From Pyropia haitanensis (lineage: Eukaryota; Rhodophyta; Bangiophyceae; Bangiales; Bangiaceae), in the NCBI GenBank assembly GCA_008729055.1, contig SDUX01000002.1, forward strand, positions 686,496 to 750,495: a stretch of DNA of 64,000 nucleotides, given 5' to 3'. The position numbers and the translations under genes were made by a program. Shown piece by piece: positions 52,737 to 64,000 of this stretch; position 1 is the first letter of the stretch; each line of letters opens with the position of its first letter. The notes below the pieces were generated by a model, which was not told where the DNA came from, did no database searches, and was given only the letters and a program-made list of their open reading frames with translations.

Positions 52737-53867
52737 CGTCACGGCCGTGCGCGGTAGAGGGGGGGGGGGGGGGGGGGGGGGGGAAAGAGGGAGGAAGACA
52801 GGCAGCGCGAGCGACGGGACGGGTTCACACCGGTCGGGTGCGAAGGATGTGGAGGGAACTGGTTGGGGTGCAGCAACGAATGGCAGGCAACAAGGTCGGA
52901 AGGGACGGCTGAGATGGGCCTAGACGCAACGGCAACCAGGCGTGTGGGCGTGCGGGGACGGGTGGCGGTCGGGTAGCGCTGCGAGAGCCAGCGGTCGCCT
53001 TGGCCACCAGCGGGTCACTCTAATGGGTCTGGCCACGCAGAGACTGGGCTGGCCTGGCGGCTGGAGACACCGCGCGGCCGAGATCCCGACCCACAGAGCG
53101 CGACACACACCGAGTGGCGGGGGGGGGGTGGGTGGTGCGCCGACGGCGCCGCCGCGGGGGCTGCGGTCCCGCGGGCGGTGCCCCCCCCCCCCACCCCCCC
53201 CCCCCACCCCCCCGGCGGCCGCGACGGCCGCCGCTCTGAAACCGCCGGCCTGGGAGATTGCGCGGCGGAGCGCGGCCGGCGGCGACGGCGGGCAGCCACA
53301 AACGGGCGGCGCGGCAGCCACAAACCGGCGGCGGCGCGGGGAACCGGCGGCGGAGGCGGTTTCCGCCTCTGTCGTTCCATCGTTCCATCGTTAGCGAATA
53401 TACGCGACTTAAGTGACGACGTCTCGTGACTGGATCACAGCGCCGTTTCGCATCTCAGGAGAGTGTTCTCCAAGTAAGTACATGAGGTCAATATTTCCGT
53501 GTTTTCATTATTCGTGGATCACTCACGCGGTGAAATCGTGGCTAGTCTGGCACGTGGCGCTCAAGCCAGCAGTGGTCCGTCAACCCGTTCCCTCCAACTG
53601 GGAGCCGTCGCAGCCTTGACCAGCGCCGGCGCGCGCGCGCCTGCGCCCGCCACCACCTCTGCGTCGTCTGCTTGTTCCCTTCTTCCTTCCTCACCATTAC
53701 CATCCCTCCGTTGTCGGCCCCCACCTCCCCCTCCTCTCTTCCTTCCCACTCTGTTCACCCCCACCCACGTTTCTCTCTGGTGGACAAGCCACCAGCAGAA
53801 GCTCCCCCCGCGGTCCGGTCGCGCTCCCCCTCCCGCCCCCCCACCCCCCCCGCCCCCCCCCCGCGGC
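52737..53867. other. divergent spacer between EF-G and SHPRH-like gene
   Basis: Poly-G at 52759-52784 next to the EF-G start, poly-C patches near 53179-53213, and an AT-richer stretch near 53375-53540 that may hold a promoter core. A direct repeat CGTTCCATCGTTCCAT lies near 53373. No gene recognised. Confidence 0.4.
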
Positions 53868-54078
53868 ATGCCACGCGCCAAGGCCGCCCCCACACGGCGG
53901 CCAGTCACGCAAGAGGCGTCGGACGGTGACACGGACGGCGACGCCGACGGCTTTGCCGCGGGCGGCCTGCCGCTCGCGCTCGCCCGCGCCGCCGCCGCGC
54001 GCGCCGTCGCGGCCGCGTCGTCGGCCGCGGGCGTGCGGGGCGGTCGCCGCCGTGGCGGCGACGGCGGCGACGCCAGCG

Positions 54079-54128
<50 letters not shown>

Positions 54129-54566
54129 AGCGGTGCGGGCGGCGGTGCCGGCGGCGACGGCGGTGGCGGTGGCGGTGGCGGCGGCGGCGGTGTCGGCGGG
54201 TGTGGCGGTGGAAGCGGCAGTGGGGGTGACGCCAGCGGCGGCAGCAGCGACGACGCGGCGGCGGCGACGCCGCCTCTGGTGGCAGCCGCCGCGGCTGCCG
54301 CCGCCGCCGCCACCGCCGCCGACGCGGCGGCCGCCGCCACCGCCGCCGACGCGGCCGCCGCCGCGGCGCCGCCAACGGTGCCGGCGCGACCGCGGCGGCG
54401 GTGGCGGCGGCGGCGGCCACCGCAGGCGGCGGCGGCCGACACGCCGTGGCTGCCGCTGCCGCTCGCATCGGCCGTGGGGTGGGAGGGGGGGGGGGTCCTG
54501 GCGGGCGTGCTGGACTTGCCCCTGCTGCCCGCCGCCGCCGCGGCGGCGGCGGTGGGGGAGGCTGCC

Positions 54567-54597
<31 letters not shown>

Positions 54598-54872
54598 TGA
54601 CGGGCGGCGGCGGCGGTTGGGACGGCGGCGGCGGTGACAGCGGCGGCGACGGGGACGGGGGTGGCGGCGGCGGCGGCGGCGGTGGCGGCAACGACGGCGA
54701 CGGCGGCGGCGGCGACGGCGGCGGCGCCCCTGTGGCGGGTGCCGCCGCTGCCGCCGCCACCCCGCCGCCGCGGCCGCCACCCCCCCCCCCCCCCCCGGCG
54801 GCGGCGTGTGGGTGCGCGTCTGGGGCGGCGCCGCCGCCGGCGCCGACGCGGTGCTGTCCTGGGCGGTGGCGC

Positions 54873-54904
<32 letters not shown>

Positions 54905-55094
54905 GCCGCCACCGCCGACGGCGGCGGCGGCGGTGGCGGCGCGGCCGCCGCCGCGGCGGCCGACGTGCGGTGGCCCGCCGCGGCGGCGGCGGCGGTCGCG
55001 GCGCTCGCCGCGCGGCGCGCCCTTGCCGTTACCGTCGCGGCCGTGGCGGCCGCCGCGGACGGCGGCGCCCCTGGCGCTGCCGCCACCACCCCCA

Positions 55095-55130
<36 letters not shown>

Positions 55131-55987
55131 ACGGTGCCGGCGCGGCCGCGGCGGCCACCCGCCTGCGGGTCGGCCTCCACCTCCCCGCGGCGTGCGTGGC
55201 GGGCACCGCCGCCGCCGCCGCCGCCGCTGCCGACGCGGCCGCCGGCGACGCACCCCCCCCCCCCCCTCCCGCCCGCCGCGCTGCGCGCGCTCATCCCCGC
55301 CCTCCACCCGGCGGCGCACCCGCTGGCGTGGCACGGCCACCCCCCACCGCGGCTCCCGCCCGCCGCCGCGTCGGCGGCCACGCCGGCCGCCGCGGGCGCC
55401 GCCGCCCTCGACGCCGCGTGGACGCTCGCCGCCACCACCCGCCGCGCCGCCGCCGCCGCCACCGCCACCGCCACCGCCACCGCCGCCACCGCCACCGCCG
55501 CCGCCGCCGCGGCGGCCGACACGGGCGGCGGGGCGGGTGACCCGACGGCGGCGGCGGCGGCCGCGGCGGTGGCGGCGGCGCGTCGGCGCGTCGTGGCGGG
55601 CCTCCGCGTCCGCCTCCGGCCCTACCAGTGGCGGGCGGTCGCGTGGATGACGCGCCGTGAGGCGGGCGGCGGCGGCTGGGGGGCGGCGCTCGACGCGACG
55701 CGCGGCGGCGGCGGCGGCTGGGTGCGCCTGCCCGCCGCTGCCCGTGTCCCGGCCGTGGCGGATGCCCCGGCCGTGCCGCCGCCGCCGCCGCTGTGGTACT
55801 GTGCGTGGCGGGGGGTGCTGGCGGTGGGGGACACGCCGCCGGGGGGGGGGGGGCGCCAGGGGGGGGGGCGGGGGGGGGGGGGGGGGGATCCTCGCCGACG
55901 AGATGGGGCTCGGCAAGACCGTGGAGCTGCTCGCGCTCGTCGTCGGCCACCCGCCGCCGGCCGACGCGGGGGCGGCGTCGGGTGCGC

Positions 55988-56022
<35 letters not shown>

Positions 56023-57363
56023 GGCGCCGCCGCCGTCACCGACGCCGCTGCCGCCGCCGCCGCCGCGGCCGCCGCGGACGACGCGCCGCCGCCCGCCGTG
56101 GCGTCGGCCCCCGCCGCCGCGGCGGGCACCCCCGCGGGCACCCCCCCCGCCGCGGCGGCCGCGGCTGTCACTGCCGCCGCCGACGGCGGCGGCGGGTGGG
56201 CGACGCGCGCCACCCGCGGGGTGTGCGTTGAGTGTGGGGCGCCGCCGGCGGGCGGCGGCGGCGGCGACGACGCCACGCCCGCCGTGGCGACGGCGACGCC
56301 GGGGGGGGGGGACGCGGCCGCCGTCGCTGTTGGCGACGCGCCAAACGGGAAGGCAGCGGCGGCGGAGGAGGCGGCGGCGGCGGAGGCGGCGGCGGCGGCG
56401 CCCCCCTCGTCGCCTCTCCCGTCGCAATGTGCAGGTGAGGCCGCGGCGGACGACCCCGCCGCACGGGAAACGCCCGCCGCGGGGTCACCGCCTGCGGCGA
56501 CGCCCACCGGCGCGACGCGGCGGCGGTCGCCGCCACGCCGTCGGCGGGGGGTGGCAGCCCCGCCGGCGGGAGAAACCCCAGGGGGGGATCCCGCCGCCCC
56601 CGCCGCCGCCGCCCCCGCCGCCGCCGCCGCCGCCGCTGCCGCCGCCCCCACCGCCGCCCCCGCCGTGCCGCGCGGCCGCCGCGGCCGCGGCAGCGGCGGC
56701 ACGACGGCGTCCCGCCGCGGCACGCCGCGCCGCGCGTCTGCCGCTCGGTCCGCCGCGGTCGCGGCCGCCCGGCGTGGACGCGGCGGTGACACCAGCGGCA
56801 GCGACGGCAGCGCCGGTGGTGCCAGCAGCAGCGGCAGCGGCAGCGACTGGGCAGCCGGCGCGGCCGCGGCGGCCGCGGCGGGGCTGTCGTCCGACAGCGA
56901 CGACCATGACGACGACGTCGCCGCCGCGGCGGCCGCCGCCGCCGCGGATGCCGACGCGGCCGCTGGCGGCGCCGCCGCGGGCCGCGACGCCGCCGCCGGC
57001 GCGGCGGCCGTCGGCGCCGCGCGTCCCGCCCACCGCCGGCGGCGGCTGCCGACCCCCCCGCCACGGCGGCGGGTGCGCCCGCGGCGGGCGCCCCCCCCCC
57101 GCGGCCCGCGGTCGCGGCGCCACGGGCGGCGGCGGCGCGGCGGGCGGCGGCCGCCACCGCCGCCACCGCCGCGGACGCCAGTGGCGGTCCCGCCCCGCGG
57201 CCGGCGGTGCTGTGTGGCGGCTGCCGTGCGGCGTTTGCCGCGGGCGCCGCGACCGCCGGCCGCGCGACGCTCGTCGTCGTGCCGGCGACGCTGCTCGACC
57301 AGTGGGCGGCGGAGGTGCGCCGCCACTGGGGTGGTGCCGACGGGGATGGCGGCGGCCACGACC

Positions 57364-57454
<91 letters not shown>

Positions 57455-58002
57455 CGCAGGGAGCACCCCGCCGCGGCCACCCGTCGTGCTCATTGACCCC
57501 GAGGCGGCCGCGCCGACCGGCGCGGCGCATCCCCCCCCCTACATCCCATCGGCGGTCCTCGCCGGCGCGGACCTCGTCCTCTCCACCTACGAGGCGCTCC
57601 GCGGCGGCATGCACCGCGCCGCCGCGGCGGCCGCCCCCCGCCCACGCCCGGCCCGTGGCGGCCGCGGCGCGGGCGGCGGCGCGGCCGCGGCGCGGCCGCC
57701 CGTGCCGTCGGCGCTGCTGCGGGTGCGGTGGTGGCGGCTCGTCGCGGACGAGGCGCAGCTGGCGGCGGGCGGCGCCGGCGGCGCGGCGGCGATGCTCGCC
57801 CGCCTCCCCGCGTCGCACCGGTGGTGCGTGTCGGGCACGCCCGTCCGGCGGGGGGTGGCCGACGTGGGCGGGCTCCTCCGCTTTTTGCGCGCGCCGGGGT
57901 GTGGGGGGGGGGGGGTGGGGGGGGGGGGGGGGACGCGTGGTGGGCGCGGGGGGTGGTGGCGCCGGCGGCGGCGGCCGTGGCGGCCTACCCGGCCACCGCC
58001 CT

Positions 58003-58054
<52 letters not shown>

Positions 58055-58945
58055 GGCAGCGGCGGCGGTGGTGGCGGCGGCGGCAGCGGCGGCGGTGGCG
58101 GCGGCGGCGGCAGCGGCGGCGGTGGTGGGGGTGGGGGTGGGATGGGGGGGGACGGCGCCCACCCGGCGGTGGCGCGCCTGGCCGCGGCGCTCCGCGCGGT
58201 CACGTGGCGGACGGCCAAGGCGGACGTGCCGCCCGCCGAGCTGGGCGTGCCGCCCCTCTCCCGGCGCACGCACACGCTCACGCCGTCGGCGGTGGAGGTG
58301 GCGGTCGTTGCCGAGACGCACGCCCGCACCGTCGACGCGGCGCGGGCGGTGGGCGCCGCGGCGGCTGGGGGGGGGGGCGGGGGGGGGGGGGGGGGGGGAG
58401 AGGAGCCCCTCGCGCCTGCCGACGGCGCGCGCGTCGCGACGCTGCTGTCGCGGCTGACCGCGCTGCGGCAGGTCGTGACGCACCCGGCGGCGGTGACGCG
58501 GGGGGCGGCCGGCGGTGGCCGGCCCGGTGGGGGGGCGGGCGCCCGCCGCCGCCGCGCCGGCCCGCACGGCGGCGACCGGCTCGACCCGTCCCGGTGTGGC
58601 CACGGCCTGCCGGCCGGAGCGCCGCACCGCAACCCCCTGTCCATGGCCGCCGTCCTCGCCGGCCTCGTCCGCCGCGCGACCGTCGACGCGGAGGAGGCGC
58701 TGCGGGCGGCGGCGGCCGCCGCGGCGGGCGTTGCCGCGCTGTGCCTCCTCGCCACGCCCCGCGACGCCGCGGGCGCCGTCGCCGCGTACGCGTGGGTGCT
58801 GCGCGCCGCGGCCGCGGCGGGGGGGGGGGGGCTGGCCGTCCGCCTCGACCGCCTGCAGCGGCTGCACGTGGCGGCCAACTTGGCCGACGCGCTGCGGGTG
58901 GGGGGGGTGGGCGCCGCGCTCGTGGCGGGCGTGGCGCCGCCGCCA

Positions 58946-58988
<43 letters not shown>

Positions 58989-59294
58989 GGGGGGTTGCCC
59001 GGGGGGGGCGCCACGCGGCGTCGCCTACCCGGCACTGCTGCCGCTGCCAGCGGCGCGCGTCCTGGGCGCCGCCGCCGCCGCGCCACGCGCCCGCGGCGGC
59101 GCGGCCGGCGCCGCCGAGGCCCGCCTCCACGCCGCGCTCGTCGCGGCGGTTGGCGGCGGCGCCTCGGCCGCCGCGCTCGCCGCCGTCGCCGCCGACGCGG
59201 CGGCGGTCGCGGCCGCCGAGCGTGCCGCCTACACGGCGGCCGCGGCGGCCGACGCGGCGCGGCGGTCGGCCGACCTCGACGCCGCGTCGGCGGC

Positions 59295-59327
<33 letters not shown>

Positions 59328-59924
59328 CGCCCGCCGCGCGGGGGGGGAGGGGGGGGGGGGGGGGCGGGGGGGGGGGGGTGCCCCCGGGCGACTGGGCCGC
59401 GCGCGTCCTCGCGCCCGCCGTCGCGCTCGCCGCGGACCGGTCCGCGGCGGCGGCGACGGCGACGGCGGCAGCGTCGGCGGTGGGGGTGGCCGCGGCGGGC
59501 AGGCCCGCCAAGCGCGCCCGCCGTGGCCCCGCCGCCGCGCCGGCGGCGGCCGAGGCGGCGTGGGCGGCGGACCTTGCCGCCGCGCTCGCCGCCGCCCTCG
59601 ACGGCTCCGTCGCGGGTGGCGACGGCATCGTTGGCGGCGGCCGCGGTGGGGGTGGTGGTGGTGGTGGTGGTGGTGGTGGTGGTGGTGGTGGTGGTGGTGG
59701 CGCCGCGCCGCCGGCGCTGCTCGTCGCGCTCCGCTCGTGCCGCTCCGCCGCGGGGGTGGCGGCCGCCGCCGCCCGTGACGCGGCGCGCCTCGACGCGGCG
59801 CGCGCGGCGGCGGTGGCGGCGGTGCGGGCGCTGCCGGGCGTGCGGGGGGGGGGGCGTCCGCCGCGGCGGTCGCCGCGTCGGGCGCGTGCCCGGCGTGCCG
59901 GGCGGTGGACGAGGGGGGGGGGCG

Positions 59925-59960
<36 letters not shown>

Positions 59961-60560
59961 CGCCGCCGCACAGACGCCCGCCGCGGCGGCGGTGGGGGGC
60001 GTGGCCCGGGGGGGGGGGGGGGGGGGGGGGCGCCGCCGCCGCGTCGCCGCCGCCGCCGCGCCCGACCGGTGCGCGGCGTGTGTGGTCGAGGGCGGACCGC
60101 TGGCGGTGTACGAGCGCCGCCTGTACGCCGACGTGCCGCCGGCGGCGGGCGCGGCGGTCGCGCCCGGCGGCGGCGGCGGCGGCGGCGGCAGCGACGGCGA
60201 CAGCGGCGCGGGCGTGACGAGCCGGCTGCCATCCCCCCTCGAGCGGCTCCTCCGCCTGGCCGTCACGGCCACCCGCCGCCTCGCCGCCGCGTCGGGCGGG
60301 TCCACCAGCGGCGTGGCGGCGGCGGCGGCAGCCGCCGCCGCGGCGGCCGACGCGCACCTGGCGGCGCTCAAGCGGGAGCACGCCGCCGCGGCCGCCGCGC
60401 TCGGCGCGTCGCGCGCGGCGCTCGGCGCGGCGGACGAGGCGGCGCAGGCGGTGACGCGCACCCGCCTGGCCACCCCCGCCGACGGCGGCGTGACGGCGGC
60501 CGCCGCGGCCGCCGCGTCGGCCGCGGCGGTGGTCACTGCCGCGGCGCTGCCGGCGGCGGC

Positions 60561-60596
<36 letters not shown>

Positions 60597-61173
60597 CGAC
60601 TGGGCCGCCGCGCGGGGGCGGCTGGTGTACCTGCGGGGGCTGGCCGAGCCGGGGGGGGGGGCGGCGGCGCGTCAGTCGCCAGACCCCGCCGCCCGCCGCG
60701 CGCTCGCCGCCGACGCGGCCACCCGGCGGGCCGCGGCGGCGGCGGCGGCGGCGGCGGCAGCGGCTGCGCGTGCCGCCGCGGCCGTGGGGTCGACCGTCCC
60801 CCCCCCGGGACCCCCCACCGCCGCCGCTGCGGCGGCCGCCGCCGCCGCGGCGGCCGCCCCCCCCGCGGCGGCGACCCCCCCCGGGACGGCCGAGCGCACG
60901 GCGAGCCCCCCCCCCCCCCCCACCCCCTCCTCGCCACCCCCTGCCGCGTCTGCCTCGGCACCCTCGACGCCGCCGCCGCGGCGGGCGGCGGCGTCGCGCT
61001 CCTCCCGTGTGGCCACGCCTACTGCGCGGCGTGCGTGGCGGCGCTGGTGCGGCGGCTGGGGCGGCGGGCGGTGGGGGGGGGGTCCCCTGCCCGGCCTGCC
61101 GCGCGCGCGCGCCGCTCGGCGAGATCCACTACTTGGCCGCGCCCCGCCCGCCGTCGCCGCCGGCAGGGACCGC

Positions 61174-61236
<63 letters not shown>

Positions 61237-62586
61237 GACGTTGGCGGCGCCGACGGCGGCGGCGACGGCGGCGCCGGCGGCGGCGGCGGCGGCTGCCGCG
61301 CCGGCGGCTGTGACGTTGGCGGCTGCGTCGGCGGCGGCTGCAACGCCGGCAGCGTCGACGCCAGCGGTTGGGATGCCGGCGTCAGCGCCGGAGCCGACAG
61401 CCGCCGCCGCCGCGGCTGCGGCGCATCCACCAGCGGCGGCGGCGACTGGCAGGGTGGCTCTGGCGCCGCCGCCGGCGCCAGACGTGCCACTCGTACCGGC
61501 AGCGCCCACTTCACCGACACCCCCAACGGTAGAGGCCACCCCTGGTCAGGCGGCGTCCAGCACGCCCCGCCCCCCCACCCCCCCGCAGGTGGACGGAGCC
61601 ACCTCCCCCCCCAACGTCCATGGCCCAGCGGCGGTCCCCCCACCCCTCGCCCCTTCCTCCCTCATGGACCACGACGCGCTGCGCGCGGCGTACGGCACCA
61701 AGGTGGCGGCGGTCGTCGCGACGCTCCGCGCCGTCGCGCCGGCCAAGGCGCTCGTCTTTTCCGCGTGGCCGGCCGTCCTCGCCATTGTCGCCGCCGCGCT
61801 CACCGACGCGGGCGTCCCGTACGTGGCACCCGCGGGGGCGGTGGGGGGTGCCCGCGCCGTCGTCGGCGCGCACCCGTCGGTGACCGCGACGGCGTCGGCG
61901 GCGGCGGCGGCACCTGGGGGCGCCGCCACCGCCGCCGCCGCCGCCGGTGGCAGCGGCGGCGGCGGTGGCGGCGGCCGCCGCCGTGACCGTGGCCGCGGCG
62001 GCGGCGGCGGCGGCCGCCCGCCGCGGCTCCCCCGCACGGTCGCCGGGGCGGTGGCGGCCTTCCTGTCCACCCCCGCCACGACGGCGCTGCTGCTGCTGTC
62101 GCGGTCGGGCGGGGCGGGCCTCAACCTGACCGCCGCGACGCACGTGCTGCTCGTCGAGCCCGCCCTGTCGCCGGGCGTCGAGGCGCAGGCGGTGGGGCGG
62201 GTGCACCGGATTGGCCAGACCGCCCGCACCACCGTCCACCGGTACGTTGTGGCGGGGACGGTGGAGGAGACGATCGTGCGGGTGCTCCATGGGGGGGGGG
62301 GGGGGACGCCACCGGCGGTGGTGGCGGCGGTGGTGGCGGTGACGGTGGCGGTGGCGGCAGCGGCGGCGGCGGCGGCGGTGGTGAAGGGGGCGGCGGCGGC
62401 AGCAGCGGCGGCGGCGGCGGCGTCAACGTCGTTGAGGTGGCAAACGGTGGCGGGAGGGGTGCCGACGGTGCGGTGGTGGAGGCGCCCGCCGGGCGGGCGG
62501 CGCGCGCCGACGGCGGGTGCGCTGCGCCCGCGCGCGAGGCGGTGACGCTGCGGGACATCCACGACCTGTTTTTGAGGGGCCCCTAA
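53868..62586 (+). CDS. SHPRH-type SNF2 helicase / RING E3 ligase, frames broken
   Basis: ATG 53868 (MPRAKAAPTRRPVTQEASDG); stop at 62586 after VTLRDIHDLFLRGP. In order: LRPYQWRAVAWMTRRE (about 55615), GGILADEMGLGKTVELLALVV (55885), VCVECGAPP (56221) and VLCGGCRAAFA (57205), LVVVPATLLDQWAAEVRRHW, ADLVLSTYEAL, LVADEAQL (57738, a DEAQ box), RWCVSGTPVRRGVADVGGLLRFL, then CPACRAVDE and DRCAACVVEGGPLAVYERRLY, a RING finger CRVCLG...LPCGHAYCAACV...CPACRA (60935-61110), VFSAWPAVLAIV, SGGAGLNLTAATHV and AVGRVHRIGQTARTTVHRYVV. SHPRH proteins have just this insertion of zinc fingers and RING in a SNF2 core and act in PCNA polyubiquitination and chromatin. Frame changes sit at roughly ten G/C runs; Ala/Gly inserts about double the length. 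Confidence 0.75.
59651..59700. repeat. GGT trinucleotide array inside the SHPRH-like gene
   Basis: About 16 tandem GGT units coding for poly-Gly in the protein-like frame, between AGGDGIVGGG and APPALLVALRSC. Confidence 0.6.
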
Positions 62587-62877
62587 CGCGGACGGGGAAG
62601 GGGGGGGGGGGGGGGACGCGGGGGGGAGGAATGCACGCGCCGGCCGACTTGCCGCGGCCGTCGTAGGGGGATGACCGACCGATCATTGGCGGCGCCACGG
62701 GCTGTGGGCGCTACCGCGTGCGTGGCAGGCGGTGTCCCAAGGAGGGGCGTGGTGCGTAGGAGCGCCGGCCGGCCAAAGCTGGGTTGGCCCCTCGCTATGG
62801 TCGGTCCGTACTGCCCTCCTTGCTCGGCGGTTGCGACGCCGTCCTGCCGCCATGCACGTCCGCTGTTGACGCCCTCC
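62587..62877. other. spacer between convergent genes
   Basis: 3' flank of the SHPRH-like gene; no feature apart from a G-run near 62600-62613. Confidence 0.3.
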
Positions 62878-63160
62878 TCAACGGCACTCGCCCGGCGACG
62901 ACAGCACACACACCACCGTCTCGAGCGCGTCGAGCACCCCCCCGTCGTCGCGGGCCACCCCCCGCCCGCGCCGCCGCCAGCCGCGCGCACACAGCCCCCA
63001 TCGCGTCGGCGGCGGCATCGGCGGCACCGCTGGCCGACCCACTCGGGACGGCGCGCGGCGTCGGCGCTCACCCCCCTGGGCGGCGGCGGCCAGCGCCGCC
63101 CTCCACTTTGCGGCGGCCGCCCCCCCCCCTCCCCCGCCCCCGGCGCCGGCGCCGCCGGCG

Positions 63161-63191
<31 letters not shown>

Positions 63192-63232
63192 GCCCGAGTC
63201 GCCCCGCCCGCGGCGGGGCTCCCCCCCTGGCA

Positions 63233-63295
<63 letters not shown>

Positions 63296-63550
63296 CGCCC
63301 GACCGCCGACGCGGGGGCGTCTCGGCGGCCGCCGCCGCCGCCGCCGCCGTCGGCCCGTCTCGTCGGGCGCGTGGATTGGGGGCGTCGGCCGGCCGTCGCG
63401 GCGGGGCGGGCGGTGGCGGCGGGCGGCCGCGGCGGCGGCCGCCCAGCGCGCGTCCGCGGCGGCGGCGCGCGCGCGCGCGGCGGCGCGCAGCGCCGCCGCC
63501 GCGTGCCACGCACGGCACACCCCGCGGCGGCTGCACCACCGCCGCCGTCG

Positions 63551-63619
<69 letters not shown>

Positions 63620-63759
63620 TTCCCCCGCGGGCGGCAGCCGCCGCCGCAGCGGCGAGGCGGCCGCGGCGGCGGCGGCGGCCGGGAACACGGGGCCGCCGCG
63701 GAGCGCGACCGCCGCGGGTGGAGGGCGCGCCGCGGGCGTCGTCCCCCCCCCCCCCCCGC

Positions 63760-63793
<34 letters not shown>

Positions 63794-63918
63794 CCCCCCT
63801 TCCCCCCACCAGCGGCCGCCGCCGCCACCGCGCACCCGCAGCGCCGGCAGCAGCGCACGTGCGTCGCGCCGCCGACCACACCCGACGGCGCCGCCGACGG
63901 CGCCCAGCCGCGCGGCGT

Positions 63919-63974
<56 letters not shown>

Positions 63975-64000
63975 GCGGAGCGGCGGCGGCTCCCCCCGCC
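62878..64000 (-). CDS. unassigned minus-strand gene fragment, partial at right edge
   Basis: No clean frame. Protein-like patches in minus frames suggest coding DNA: GVVGGATHVRCCRRCGCAVA near 63880-63820 (closely spaced Cys), CSRRGVCRAWHAAAALRAAARARAAAADARWAAA near 63535-63430 (helical, Trp/His), and a tail ending RDDGGVLDALETVVCVLSSPGECR with stop at 62878. GGC runs (63236-63290, 63556-63620) and C-runs (63166-63190, 63763-63793) separate the patches. The Cys/His patches could be a zinc-binding motif such as MYND, but the spacing cannot be verified. The gene presumably starts beyond 64000. Confidence 0.25.

Noticed and set aside
50415..52757. 780-codon plus-strand frame over EF-G
   Set aside because: Antisense shadow of a well conserved gene; runs through its intron and has no domain.
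55029..57818. 929-codon minus-strand frame opposite the SHPRH-like gene
   Set aside because: Shadow of the plus-strand gene: Arg/Gly/Pro runs without domains, whereas the plus strand has helicase motifs.
53868..62586. Many small introns as the cause of frame changes in the SHPRH-like gene
   Set aside because: Changes coincide with G/C runs and lack GT-AG pairs of suitable phase and length; homopolymer indels are simpler.

Overview
This window looks like nuclear DNA of a photosynthetic eukaryote, most likely a bangiophyte red alga (Porphyra/Pyropia type). The grounds are: very high G+C with long GGC/GCC, poly-G and poly-C tracts; few, short spliceosomal introns, mostly with GTACGT donors; genes lying singly on both strands without operons; several bacterial-type enzymes carrying Ala/Arg/Ser-rich plastid leaders (IF-1, EF-G, an MDHAR-like reductase, a GIY-YIG protein); and a plastid-directed FAS1-domain protein resembling red-algal phycobilisome linkers. 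The organism is inferred; no database was searched. No tRNA, rRNA, CRISPR array or bacterial operon was seen.

Left part (1-25177): two tandem copies of a secreted serine hydrolase (the first cut by the window edge); a PiT-type phosphate transporter with three exons; an ARM-like repeat protein; a plastid ApaG-domain protein; the FAS1 protein; a membrane-anchored Gly-rich protein; a 1.56 kb inverted-repeat element carrying an FG-rich reading frame; MDHAR and IF-1 transcribed divergently; a GRXS16-like GIY-YIG protein; and the kinetochore protein Nuf2.

Middle (25178-38981): a segmental duplication carrying two copies of an OafA-like acyltransferase-3 plus SGNH membrane protein. The copies are almost identical except for one central block. 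A 1.88 kb transposon-like insertion with terminal inverted repeats splits the repeat next to the second copy. AT-richer DNA and a long low-complexity GC region follow.

Right part (38982-64000): a probable SAM methyltransferase; an RRM plus m5U RNA methyltransferase of TRMT2A type with a huge Ala-rich insert; a Cys-rich single-pass membrane protein with a decayed paralogue upstream; plastid EF-G; a giant SHPRH-type SNF2/RING gene; and an unassigned coding fragment running off the end.

A recurrent property is that many genes keep family motifs in order but switch reading frame, nearly always at G or C runs of about 8 or more. Sequencing or assembly indels are the simplest explanation, so coordinates of those CDSs are envelopes rather than clean open frames.
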